Assembly (NCBI GenBank): GCA_900315735.1
Contig: ONAD01000002.1
Coordinates: forward strand, 75,060-139,059
Reading direction: 5' to 3'
DNA from: an uncultured Lachnospiraceae bacterium
GTDB lineage: Bacteria > Bacillota > Clostridia > Lachnospirales > Lachnospiraceae
Length of the DNA stretch: 64,000 nt
The position numbers and the translations under genes are program-made. Shown in pieces: positions 52,681 through 60,341 of this stretch (positions are counted from its first letter, which is position 1; each line of letters opens with the position of its first letter). Under the pieces are notes generated by a model. That model was not told where the DNA came from. It searched no databases and saw only the letters and a list, made by a program, of their open reading frames with translations.

Positions 52681-53324
52681 AATGGATGATAGCATCGGAT
52701 ATTCACGGCTCGGCATATTATTGTAACGAGTTACTGATGGCATATAAGAGAGAAAAGGCAGACCGCCTGCTGTTGCTGGGGGATATTTTATATCATGGGC
52801 CAAGAAATGACCTGCCAAAAGAATATGAGCCGAAGAAGGTAATTGCATTATTAAATGAGTATAAGCAGGATATTCTCTGTGTGCGTGGAAACTGTGATAC
52901 GGAAGTAGACCAGATGGTATTGGAATTTCCGATACTTTCTGATTATTGTGTGGTGGCGGATGAGGAAAGGCTGATTTATGCAACCCACGGACACCATTAT
53001 AATGAAGAAAATCTGCCGCCGCTTCATAAGGGAGACATCCTGTTATGCGGACATACCCATGTCCCAAAATGTGCGGAACATGAAGATTTCATCTATATGA
53101 ATCCAGGCTCTGTCTCTATTCCAAAGGAAGAGAGCTGGCACGGCTATATGATTTATGACCGGGGCAGATTTATCTGGAAGAATCTGCAGGGAGAAGAGAA
53201 AATGCAGTATCCAAGGAGAACCCTGGAATCAAGAGGACGCTATAATGAATGTGGCAGTGACGGACAGGATATTTACGGGATAAAAGAGAAAGTAAGAAAG
53301 CATGTACGGGGAATAGAAAAGTAA
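52677..53324 (+). CDS. YfcE-type metallophosphoesterase
   Basis: The product is 215 residues. Metal-binding motifs in order are ASDIHGS, LLGDILYHGPRND, RGNCDTEVD, ATHGHHYNEEN and CGHTHVPK, then NPGSVSIPKEES. This is the YfcE/MJ0936 family of small phosphodiesterases acting on cyclic or artificial phosphodiesters. An extra tail of about 35 residues after residue 180 (basic, YPRRTLESRGRYNECG) is not part of the domain. It is coupled to the LysR gene by ATGA overlap and followed by a good terminator. Confidence 0.92.
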   Translation: MKWMIASDIHGSAYYCNELLMAYKREKADRLLLLGDILYHGPRNDLPKEYEPKKVIALLNEYKQDILCVRGNCDTEVDQMVLEFPILSDYCVVADEERLIYATHGHHYNEENLPPLHKGDILLCGHTHVPKCAEHEDFIYMNPGSVSIPKEESWHGYMIYDRGRFIWKNLQGEEKMQYPRRTLESRGRYNECGSDGQDIYGIKEKVRKHVRGIEK

Positions 53325-53340
53325 TTTTCCAATCATAAAT

Positions 53341-53375
53341 AGGGCTGACCATAGTTTCAAACTATGGACAACCCT
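53341..53375 (+). terminator. Terminator after the phosphoesterase gene
   Basis: AGGGCTGACCATAGTTT pairs with AAACTATGGACAACCCT (two mismatches), followed by TATTTTTATG. It ends the LysR-LysR-phosphoesterase operon. Confidence 0.8.
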
Positions 53376-53454
53376 TATTTTTATGTATTTTTCAGAATGA
53401 GACACTCCAATTATAATGAGGGAAATTAATTCACAGGAAATGGAGAAAATCAGA

Positions 53455-54579
53455 ATGAAGAATTTAACAACACCGTTCCGTTACGATTATGTAGGAAGTT
53501 TTTTACGTCCGGAAAAATTAAAGAAAGCCCGTGCTGACTTTGAAGCAGGGAAAATCACGAAAGAACAGTTAAAAGAGGTAGAGGATGCCTGTATTTTAGA
53601 ACTGGTTGCAAAGATAAAGGAGCTTGGCTACCATGTGATTACCGATGGAGAGTTCCGCAGAGCCACCTGGCATCTGGATTTTATGTGGGGATTCGATGGA
53701 ATCGAGCATAAGAAGACCGTAGATGGAAATACAACCTTCGATGGAGAGGCAGCCATGATAGATGACACTTTCATGGTGGGAAAGATTTCCGTAAAGAATC
53801 ATCCGTTTGTCGAGCATTTCAAATTTGTAAAGGCACTGGAAGATGAAAATACCATAGCAAAGCAGACCGTTCCATCTCCAGCCCAGTTCTATGCTTATTT
53901 CACCGGGGCAGAGCTTTTGGATACAACTCTTGAAATTTATGGAACAGAAGAAGCTTTTGCAGAGGATGTCATCAAAGCATATGGGGAATTTATTGAGGAA
54001 ATCTATGCAGCAGGCTGCAGAAATCTTCAGTTCGATGATTGTGTATGGGGTGGACTGGTAAATCCGAAGCTTGCTGTTGCCCTGACTGGAAGAAGAGGCG
54101 AAGCATTAGAAGAATATAAGAAGGTTATCCTTGCATTAAATAATAAAGTAGTAGAAAAAGCACCGGCTGACCTGACTATCAACACCCATGTATGCCGTGG
54201 AAATTATCATTCTACTTTCTTCAGCTCCGGCGCATATGACGGAGTAGCAGATTTGTTATTCGGAGAGGAAAATGTCAATGCTTACTATCTGGAATATGAT
54301 GATGAGCGTTCCGGTGGTTTCGCACCGCTGGCAAAGGTAACCGGCAATAAGAAGGTGGTATTGGGACTTGTTACCACCAAGACACCGAAGCTTGAAGACA
54401 AGCAGGCAGTCATTGCAAGAATAAAAGAAGCGTCTAAATATGTTCCGTTGGAAAATCTTTATTTAAGTCCGCAGTGCGGATTTGCCTCCTGCGAAATCGG
54501 TAACAAGCTTACGGAAGAAGAACAGTGGGCAAAACTGAAGCTTGTTAAGGAAATCGCAGAAGAGGTCTGGGGAGATTAG
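53455..54579 (+). CDS. MetE-like cobalamin-independent methionine synthase family protein
   Basis: I choose the ATG at 53455 (MKNLTTPFRYDYVGSFLRPE), with GGAG 9 bases upstream; ATGs at 53416 and 53440 are less well placed. The 374-residue protein is a single MetE C-terminal-type barrel like B. subtilis YxjG/YxjH. Zinc-ligand motifs are NTHVCRGNY, YLEYDDERSG and SPQCGFASCE. ITDGEFRRATWHLDF is the usual N-terminal signature. It transfers methyl groups to homocysteine or a related thiol. It is convergent with the TauE gene, overlapping by 4 bases. No T-box or SAM riboswitch is visible upstream. Confidence 0.92.
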   Translation: MKNLTTPFRYDYVGSFLRPEKLKKARADFEAGKITKEQLKEVEDACILELVAKIKELGYHVITDGEFRRATWHLDFMWGFDGIEHKKTVDGNTTFDGEAAMIDDTFMVGKISVKNHPFVEHFKFVKALEDENTIAKQTVPSPAQFYAYFTGAELLDTTLEIYGTEEAFAEDVIKAYGEFIEEIYAAGCRNLQFDDCVWGGLVNPKLAVALTGRRGEALEEYKKVILALNNKVVEKAPADLTINTHVCRGNYHSTFFSSGAYDGVADLLFGEENVNAYYLEYDDERSGGFAPLAKVTGNKKVVLGLVTTKTPKLEDKQAVIARIKEASKYVPLENLYLSPQCGFASCEIGNKLTEEEQWAKLKLVKEIAEEVWGD

Positions 54580-55340
54580 AAAATCATTACCACGATTCCA
54601 AGAATCACCAGGATGATACCGGTAACCCGGTTCAGTGTCTTTGGTGCGGCTTTATTAGCAAAGACAGCGGCAATTCTTGCCCAGATTAAGGTAAATACAA
54701 TGCACAGAACCCAGACGGTGACATCCGGCAGTCCGCCGATGGCAAAATGGGAAAGGGCACCGGTAAATGCGGTAAAGGTCATAATAAATACGCTGGTGCC
54801 AACGGCAGTTTTCAGTTCATAGCCTAATACAGAGGTCAGGATTAAAAGCATCATCATGCCGCCTCCGGCACCTACGAAGCCGCAGATAAAACCAATCAGC
54901 ACACCGCAGATTACAGACTGGATGGCACGTTTCTTTGCGGAAACGGCGGACATGGATTCTTTCGTAGTCATAACCGGTTTTACAATAAATTTAATTCCTA
55001 ACAGGAAGGTCATGAAAACGGAAAAGTTCCCCATGGTGGCAGATGGCACAAGGCTTGAAACATAGCTTCCTACTACGGTAAATAGCAGTACGCTGACCAT
55101 CATAATCAGACCGTTTTTAATATCGAGGTTCTTGTGTTTTCCATAAGTATAGGCAGAAATGGCACTTGCTAATACATCGGAAGAAAGCGCGATGCCGACT
55201 GCCATATATGGGTCAATGCCCAGAAAATGAATAAGCAGCGGGCTGATGACGGCAGCGGCGCTCATACCGGCAAATCCGGTTCCAAGTCCGGCACCCATGC
55301 CCGCAAAAAATGTAACCAGAATCGTAGTAAATAAATCCAT
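54576..55340 (-). CDS. TauE/SafE family permease
   Basis: The product is 254 residues with about eight membrane segments in two repeats (LVTFFAGMGAGLGTGFAGMS near the start, CGVLIGFICGFVGAGGGMMM in the middle), the TauE/SafE pattern. Members export sulfite, sulfoacetate and other organosulfur anions. It starts 1 base after the MarR-type gene and is in the same operon. Pairing with a nearby methionine synthase hints at sulfur metabolism, though the two genes are convergent. Substrate unproven. Confidence 0.9.
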   Translation of the reverse strand: MDLFTTILVTFFAGMGAGLGTGFAGMSAAAVISPLLIHFLGIDPYMAVGIALSSDVLASAISAYTYGKHKNLDIKNGLIMMVSVLLFTVVGSYVSSLVPSATMGNFSVFMTFLLGIKFIVKPVMTTKESMSAVSAKKRAIQSVICGVLIGFICGFVGAGGGMMMLLILTSVLGYELKTAVGTSVFIMTFTAFTGALSHFAIGGLPDVTVWVLCIVFTLIWARIAAVFANKAAPKTLNRVTGIILVILGIVVMIF

Positions 55341-55341
55341 T

Positions 55342-55776
55342 CTATGATACCTCCTCTAAAATCGAATCCAGCGTTGCCTCCATCTGTGCCATTCCCTTGA
55401 AGAAAGCATTTTTCGTGGCATCATCCAGATTGGCAATCAGCCGGTCGGCAAAATCCTGCTGCAGAGCTTGTCCCTTTTTTATAACAGGGGCAGCTTTTTT
55501 CGTACATAAAAGCTGCGTCTTGCGGCGGTCACCGGCAACCTCTTTTCGGATAAGATATCCTTCTTTTACCAGCCGGTCTACATTGACGGAGACCAGATTT
55601 GCCTTAATCTGGCACACCTCAACAATATCTCTGGCAGTCGAATATTCCGGATTATTTCCTAAAAACATTAAAATATCAAAAGCCGTCTGCGGCAGATGCA
55701 GCGAATGGCACAAAGGCTTACATACAGCAGCATAGGCAGCAGACATTTTTCTTGCAAAAGCAATTCCGGTATGCAT
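55342..55776 (-). CDS. MarR family transcriptional regulator
   Basis: The product is 144 residues. The winged helix is DILMFLGNNPEYSTARDIVE to LVSVNVDRLVKEGYLIRKEV, and the wing VAGDRRKTQLLCT contains the DxR motif. Helices at both ends form the dimer. It is first in an operon with the TauE permease. A perfect palindrome TTCAAATTTGAA at 55814-55825, 38 bases before its ATG, is the likely operator for autoregulation. AGGAGG precedes the ATG. The ligand is unknown, possibly the anion that the permease moves. Confidence 0.92.
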   Translation of the reverse strand: MHTGIAFARKMSAAYAAVCKPLCHSLHLPQTAFDILMFLGNNPEYSTARDIVEVCQIKANLVSVNVDRLVKEGYLIRKEVAGDRRKTQLLCTKKAAPVIKKGQALQQDFADRLIANLDDATKNAFFKGMAQMEATLDSILEEVS

Positions 55777-55813
55777 ATGAAAATCCTCCTAAAAATATTT
55801 CAAAATAAAATAG

Positions 55814-55825
55814 TTCAAATTTGAA
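55814..55825 (-). promoter_or_regulatory. Candidate MarR operator
   Basis: TTCAAATTTGAA is a perfect 12-base palindrome just upstream of the marR-tauE operon. Read leftward, TTGAAC (overlapping it) and a T/A-rich -10 area near 55795-55800 could form the promoter, so bound repressor would block the -35. Confidence 0.55.
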
Positions 55826-55987
55826 GTAATCTTTTTACGGTATATTAACACCGGAAGGAAGAACTGTAAAGTGGGGTGGAAAAAATTTTATAAAAAGTTT
55901 ATGATATAACGAGCGGCGAATATTGATCATGGGCTGGTTTTGCACATGATATAATGAGCACAAGCGGGAAGAATGCGAGGAAATATA

Positions 55988-56476
55988 ATGAATAAGCAGG
56001 AAATTTATGAATATCTGAATCAACAGCATATCTGGTATGAAGTGACAGAGCATAAGGCTGTTTACAATATGGAAGATTTATCAGATGTGGAAATTCCCTA
56101 TCCACAGGCAGATGCAAAGAATCTTTTTGTACGTGATAATAAGAAACAGAATTATTATCTGATTACAGTGAGGGGAGATCAGAGGGTAGATTTAAAGGCA
56201 TTTCGAAAGGCCAATGGAACGCGTCCGTTAAGTTTTGCCTCGGAAGAAGATTTGACTGAGAAAATGGGGCTGCAGCCAGGTTCGGTAACACCGCTCGGTG
56301 TACTCAACGATGAAGCATGCAGCGTGAAGGTATTTGTGGATGCTTATTTTCTGGAAAATGATGCATTGATTGGAGTACATCCGAACGAGAATACGGCTAC
56401 CATATGGATGAAGACAGAGGATTTGCTTCGCATCATCCGGGCGCATGGAAATGAAGTCTATTGTGTGTCGATGTAG
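55988..56476 (+). CDS. Prolyl-tRNA deacylase (ProX/YbaK family)
   Basis: The start at 55988 follows GAGGAAATATA. The 162-residue protein has the YbaK/ProX fold: HIWYEVTEHKAVYNMEDL, then PYPQADAKNLFVRDNKKQNY with the catalytic lysine region, and DACSVKVFVDAYFLENDALI-type sequence near the end. Clostridial ProX/PrdX removes alanine from mischarged tRNA-Pro. In proline reducers it sits in the prd cluster; here it stands alone. No terminator is obvious after it. Confidence 0.92.
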   Translation: MNKQEIYEYLNQQHIWYEVTEHKAVYNMEDLSDVEIPYPQADAKNLFVRDNKKQNYYLITVRGDQRVDLKAFRKANGTRPLSFASEEDLTEKMGLQPGSVTPLGVLNDEACSVKVFVDAYFLENDALIGVHPNENTATIWMKTEDLLRIIRAHGNEVYCVSM

Positions 56477-56567
56477 AAAAAATATCCGGAGAAATAGAGA
56501 GTTTTTAGATAATAATAGGGGAACGGAGAGAAGCAAGCCAAGTATTTTTATTCACGTGTTATGGAAT

Positions 56568-56604
56568 GCAAAAAGGATAGACAGTTCATTAACCATCTAT
56601 CCTT
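56568..56604 (-). terminator. Terminator of the rubrerythrin gene
   Basis: Read leftward: AAGGATAGA, loop of 14 bases, TCTATCCTT, then TTTGC. It lies 29 bases past the stop codon. Confidence 0.75.
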
Positions 56605-56632
56605 AGAATGCTTATTCTATGCGGTTTTAAGA

Positions 56633-57175
56633 TTAACCAAAGTATCTCTTTAACAGACCTTCGAATGCCTTTCCATGTCTAGCCTCGTCTCTAGCCATCT
56701 CATGAACGGTATCATGGATTGCATCAAGGTTAGCAGCTTTAGCACGTTTTGCAAGGTCAAATTTACCAGCAGTAGCACCGTTTTCTGCATCTACACGCAT
56801 TTCAAGGTTTTTCTTTGTACTGTCGGTTACAACTTCACCAAGCAGTTCTGCAAATTTTGCTGCATGTTCAGCCTCTTCAAAAGCTGCTTTCTCCCAGTAA
56901 AGTCCGATTTCCGGATATCCTTCTCTATGTGCAACTCTTGCCATTGCAAGGTACATTCCGACTTCAGAGCATTCTCCTTCGAAGTTTGCTCTTAAATCAG
57001 CAATAATATCTTCTGGAGCACCCTGTGCTACACCAACTACATGCTCAGCAGCCCATGTCTTATCACCTGTCTGTTCTTTGAATTTCTCAGCCGGAGCTTT
57101 ACATACTGGGCAGAACTCCGGAGCACTTTCACCTTCATAAACATAACCACATACTGTACAAACAAATTTTTTCAT
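56633..57175 (-). CDS. Reverse rubrerythrin
   Basis: The product is 180 residues. The rubredoxin-like domain is at the N-terminus ([10 protein letters not shown] and [11 protein letters not shown]), and the diiron four-helix domain follows ([53 protein letters not shown]). This order is the reverse of classical rubrerythrin and typical of Clostridia, where it reduces hydrogen peroxide and oxygen with NADH-linked electron carriers. AAAGGAGAAAT precedes the ATG. A 28-base operator-like site shared with the Fur-family gene lies in its promoter area. Confidence 0.95.
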   Translation of the reverse strand: MKKFVCTVCGYVYEGESAPEFCPVCKAPAEKFKEQTGDKTWAAEHVVGVAQGAPEDIIADLRANFEGECSEVGMYLAMARVAHREGYPEIGLYWEKAAFEEAEHAAKFAELLGEVVTDSTKKNLEMRVDAENGATAGKFDLAKRAKAANLDAIHDTVHEMARDEARHGKAFEGLLKRYFG

Positions 57176-57217
57176 CTTAATTTCTCCTTTTCTTTTTATG
57201 AATTGTATTTATATATC

Positions 57218-57245
57218 AATAATAGTAATTGTTACTGATATTAAT
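57218..57245 (-). promoter_or_regulatory. Candidate PerR/Fur box upstream of the rubrerythrin gene
   Basis: AATAATAGTAATTGTTACTG and the next eight bases match 24 of 28 positions of the site at 57744-57771 in front of the Fur-family gene. The centre GTAAnTGTTAC is an inverted repeat. Confidence 0.68.
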
Positions 57246-57254
57246 TTAGCATAA

Positions 57255-57728
57255 TTATTTGGAAGTGTCAACTACTTTTTTATTTTGTTTTTCTTCCTTA
57301 TATTCTGCAGAATCTGCAGTTTTATCCGCCGGGGAAGCAGCTTGCTCCAGTGACTTTTTACAGTCAGGGCAGAGACCATAGAACTGGGTAATGTGTCCCT
57401 CAATTGTACCGGCAAATTCTTCCGCGGCAATGACATTAATCAGGTCAATGTTTTTCATTTTTAAATCAAGAACTGCATTACAATTCGTGCAGAAGAAGTG
57501 GTAATGAGGCTTTGGATTGCCGTCGAAGCGGTCAGGACCATTTTCCGTTGAAATTTTCTGAATCTCGCCTAAATCAGCCAGGAGAGAGAGATTGCGGTAT
57601 ACCGTTCCCAGACTGATATTGGGATATTCCTGCCGTATGTCAGAATAAACCGTCTCAGCAGTCGGATGGTCGGTACGTCCCATCAGGTTATTCTTAATGC
57701 TTTCCCGTTGTCGACTAAATTTAATCAT
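57255..57728 (-). CDS. Fur family regulator, probably PerR
   Basis: The product is 157 residues. The DNA-binding part has RQRESIKNNLMGRTDHPTAE and ISLGTVYRNLSLLADLGEIQ. The sensing histidines are in NPKPHYHFFCTNC, with structural zinc cysteines CTNCNA and CPDC. It has the aspartate at the HFHC-region position expected of PerR (DRFDGN). The neighbouring rubrerythrin gene and the shared operators favour a peroxide regulator over an iron regulator. A tail of about 35 Lys/Glu-rich residues follows the last zinc motif, longer than usual. Confidence 0.88.
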   Translation of the reverse strand: MIKFSRQRESIKNNLMGRTDHPTAETVYSDIRQEYPNISLGTVYRNLSLLADLGEIQKISTENGPDRFDGNPKPHYHFFCTNCNAVLDLKMKNIDLINVIAAEEFAGTIEGHITQFYGLCPDCKKSLEQAASPADKTADSAEYKEEKQNKKVVDTSK

Positions 57729-57743
57729 ATATTCTCCTTAATA

Positions 57744-57771
57744 AATAATGATAACTGTTACTGATTTTAAT
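57744..57771 (-). promoter_or_regulatory. Candidate PerR/Fur autoregulatory box
   Basis: AATAATGATAACTGTTACTG followed by ATTTTAAT, 15 bases before the gene start. It matches the rubrerythrin promoter site at 24 of 28 positions, which implies shared control and autoregulation. Confidence 0.68.
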
Positions 57772-57883
57772 ATAATTCCTAAAAGCAATTTTGTCAAGAA
57801 GAAATATAGGGTAAAAAATCTGCATGGAATCTTAAGACATGGAATATGATATAGGGAATAAAAGGATATATGAAGGAGAGGTT

Positions 57884-58759
57884 ATGCCGCAGTTTAAACG
57901 GTTTGTCGCATATCTTTATTATTATGAAAATGATACAAAGGAATATCTTGCCGGATTTGCCAAGGTGGAAATGCGCGGAGGCATCTGCCGGTTGGAGATA
58001 CATTTAAAAGGAACAGAATATGCAGGGCAGGAAGGAAAGGTGAGCCTTTTTATTCGAAGAGAGGGAAAAATTCTGACTTTTCCGGTGGGCAGCATGAGAC
58101 TGATGTCCCAGAGCTCAGATTATACCGGAAGGATTTCTGAAGGCGAGCTTGGGGACGAAACCTGTCACATGCAGGATGTATGCGGAATACTGATTCAGCC
58201 GGGCGATGGAAATTTCTATGGAAGCCAGTGGGACGATGGAGAGATACATAAGGAAGAGATAGAAATGCAAGCAGCAGAGGAGCAGTCGCTTCAGACCGAG
58301 GAAGTGCCAATGCGCTGTATTTTTCCGGAACAGCGGAGCATGGAAAAATGTATCCGGGAAAGAAACACACAGGAAAAAGGCACTGGGGAAAAAGAGGCAT
58401 CCATCTGGGAGCATTGGGAGAATCTGAAACGCAAAATGACGATTCTGCATCCTTTTGAAGGAGAGAATATCACCTGCGTTCATATGGAATTGCGGGATTT
58501 GCGGGAGCTGCCGCAGAAATACTGGTATCTGGGAAATAACAGCTTTCTCTTACATGGCTTCTTTAATTACCGGTATCTTTTCTTTGGGGAACAGGTGACG
58601 CCGGAAGGCAGGGAGCTGTTCTTAGCAGTGCCGGGAGTTTACCAGAAGCCGGAAAAGGTAATGGCTGCTATTTTCGGGTTCCCGCAGTTTCGTACGGAGA
58701 AGCCGTGTCAGCAGTTAGAGGGGACATTTGGCTACTGGTATCGCCGGATGGACGAATAA
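57884..58759 (+). CDS. Lachnospiraceae-type protein of unknown function (DUF6128-like)
   Basis: The ATG at 57884 follows AAGGAGAG by 5 bases, so the upstream ATG at 57839 is not used. The 291-residue protein begins MPQFKRFVAYLYYYENDTKE, a conserved opening I recall in a family restricted to Lachnospiraceae and named DUF6128. The first 100 residues look like a beta domain. A variable Glu/Gln-rich middle follows (about 120-180), then a C-terminal domain with NSFLLHGFFNYRYLFFGEQ and GYWYRRMDE. There is no signal or membrane segment. It ends inside the convergent GNAT gene, overlapping it by 92 bases. Confidence 0.82.
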   Translation: MPQFKRFVAYLYYYENDTKEYLAGFAKVEMRGGICRLEIHLKGTEYAGQEGKVSLFIRREGKILTFPVGSMRLMSQSSDYTGRISEGELGDETCHMQDVCGILIQPGDGNFYGSQWDDGEIHKEEIEMQAAEEQSLQTEEVPMRCIFPEQRSMEKCIRERNTQEKGTGEKEASIWEHWENLKRKMTILHPFEGENITCVHMELRDLRELPQKYWYLGNNSFLLHGFFNYRYLFFGEQVTPEGRELFLAVPGVYQKPEKVMAAIFGFPQFRTEKPCQQLEGTFGYWYRRMDE

Positions 58760-59291
58760 GGGCAAATCGGATATGGTCTTCCCATTTTCCCTGTATCAGG
58801 GCAAACTCCCTGGCAATGCCCTCCTGTTGAAAAGCCAGGGATTCTAACAGCCGGATGGAAGCGGTGTTTTCCGGCATGACGGTGGCTTCTATCCGGTGCA
58901 GATGAAATTCTTCAAACATAAGCTGAATGCCAAAAGCAAGGGCTTCGCGGGCATATCCTTTGTGCCAGTATGCCGGAGAAAAGCGGTAACCCGTTTCGCA
59001 GGAATAGTAGGTGGAGCGGTCAATATTACGGAAACAGACGGTGCCGATGATTTCATCCGGATTTTCCCTGCGGAATACATAGAAGCGGATGAGATTGTGC
59101 TTTAAGGTGAGGCTCAGCTCGCAGTTAAGCAGGGTCCGCTGGTAGCTTTCGGTATAGAACTGTTCCGGGTGGATGGCTTCGTATGGTTCAAAAACCGCCC
59201 GGTTCTTCCGGTAGAACTGAAGAACCGCCGGGGCTTCCTCTTCCCCAAGCAGTCTTAGAATTAAACGGTCTGTTTCATAGGTAAATTTCAT
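58668..59291 (-). CDS. GNAT acetyltransferase, RimJ/RimL type
   Basis: The product is 207 residues. The start is ETDRLILRLLGEEEAPAVLQ. Other motifs are IGTVCFRNIDRSTYYSCETG, the acetyl-CoA loop WHKGYAREAL and LHRIEATVMPENTASIRLLE. It resembles the acetyltransferases that act on ribosomal protein N-termini or small amines. The last 30 residues (GDTSSQMSPLTADTASPYET) are low-complexity and overlap the end of the convergent gene. The functional domain finishes before the overlap. No clear terminator is seen. Confidence 0.9.
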   Translation of the reverse strand: MKFTYETDRLILRLLGEEEAPAVLQFYRKNRAVFEPYEAIHPEQFYTESYQRTLLNCELSLTLKHNLIRFYVFRRENPDEIIGTVCFRNIDRSTYYSCETGYRFSPAYWHKGYAREALAFGIQLMFEEFHLHRIEATVMPENTASIRLLESLAFQQEGIAREFALIQGKWEDHIRFALIRPSGDTSSQMSPLTADTASPYETAGTRK

Positions 59292-59388
59292 GCAATCAAC
59301 TCCTGCAGACGGTATAAGAATACCTTTTTGTTACTCATAAAATATGCTATTATTATAGCAGAGAAAAGAGCAAAAGTCAGGAGTAAAC

Positions 59389-59946
59389 ATGGAACCGGAG
59401 ATAAAATATATGAAAGCCGCCCTGCGGGAGGCAAAGAAAGCAGAAAAATTAGAGGAAGTTCCCATCGGCTGTGTGATTGTGCAGAATGATAAAATCATTG
59501 CCCAGGGCTATAACCGCCGCAACACTGATAAAAATACCCTTTCCCATGCGGAACTGACCGCTATAAAAAAGGCGTCAAAGAAGACCGGGGACTGGAGGCT
59601 TGAAGACTGCGTGATGTATGTGACGTTGGAGCCATGCCAGATGTGCGCAGGAGCCATTGTGCAGTCCCGGATGAAAAAGGTGGTAATCGGAACCATGAAT
59701 CCCAAGGCAGGCTGCGCCGGGTCGGTGATGAACCTCTTACAGGTGGCAGCATTTAACCATCAGGTAGAGATAGAGCGGGGCGTGTTAGAGGAAGAATGTT
59801 CGGACATGCTGTCGGAATTTTTCCGGCGGTTGCGGGAGAAGAAGAAACAGCAGAAAATGAAGGCAAAAGAGCAGCAGAAAATAACAGCAGAAAATGAGAG
59901 AAAAAGCGCAACAGGAAATCCAGAGAAAATAGCCCGAAAACCTTGA
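59389..59946 (+). CDS. tadA: tRNA adenosine(34) deaminase
   Basis: The product is 185 residues. Zinc and catalytic motifs are HAELTAIKKA (His and Glu) and LEPCQMCAGAIVQSR (two Cys). NPKAGCAGSVMNLL is the tRNA-specific loop. It makes inosine at the wobble position of tRNA-Arg. The core is about 150 residues; the last 40 (KKKQQKMKAKEQQKITAENE) are a Lys/Gln-rich tail not found in the core family. CAGGAGTAAAC precedes the ATG. The SRP RNA gene follows, a common order in Clostridia. Confidence 0.95.
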   Translation: MEPEIKYMKAALREAKKAEKLEEVPIGCVIVQNDKIIAQGYNRRNTDKNTLSHAELTAIKKASKKTGDWRLEDCVMYVTLEPCQMCAGAIVQSRMKKVVIGTMNPKAGCAGSVMNLLQVAAFNHQVEIERGVLEEECSDMLSEFFRRLREKKKQQKMKAKEQQKITAENERKSATGNPEKIARKP

Positions 59947-59972
59947 CAATCCGGCATAAAATAGGCTATAAT
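59943..59972 (+). promoter_or_regulatory. Promoter of the SRP RNA gene
   Basis: Consensus -35 TTGACA (59943-59948), an 18-base spacer and consensus -10 TATAAT (59967-59972), placing the start at about 59980. The -35 overlaps the tadA stop codon. Confidence 0.85.
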
Positions 59973-59979
59973 TTAGATT

Positions 59980-60245
59980 CCGAGCAGCCGGGGTGGCAGC
60001 GGTGCCCTGTACCAGCAATCCGCTATAGCTGGGGTGATATCCTGTCTCGGGTTTGAAATTGTAAAGCAGCCCTGAATAAGTGGCGTTGATGTCTGGGTCT
60101 TACGCAACAGGAATCTGTGAACCGGGTCAGGTCAGGAATGAAGCAGCCCTAAGCGGAAGCTCTTGTGTGCCGTAAGGTCGCCTGGGCTGAGTTGGCTGTT
60201 CAGGTAACGTTTGCAACGAGAATTCAAAACAGGATGCTCGGTTTT
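59980..60245 (+). ncRNA. ffs: Signal recognition particle RNA, large type
   Basis: The RNA is about 266 bases. The ends pair (CCGAGCA at 59980 with TGCTCGG near 60235-60241). The 5' part GGGTGGCAGCGGTGCCCTGT looks like the Alu domain. The conserved apical S-domain loop is present as GGGTCAGGTCAGGAATGAAG with GCAGCCCTAAGC after it; the usual GGTCCGGAAGGAA is slightly changed to GGTCAGGAATGAA. GTTTTTAATG after the closing stem serves as terminator. It binds Ffh and pauses translation for membrane targeting. Confidence 0.93.
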
Positions 60246-60341
60246 TAATGCAAAAAATTAAATTTTATTATATAATAGAAGCAAGGGTTCTTCATAAGAA
60301 AGTTGGAGAAAAGAAAATTTAATAAGGTAAAGGAGAAAAAC

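Noticed and set aside
53416-53454. Longer N-terminus or SAM/T-box riboswitch for the MetE-like gene
   Set aside because: The stretch after the terminator at 53341-53375 is too short for either leader, and the ribosome site fits the ATG at 53455.
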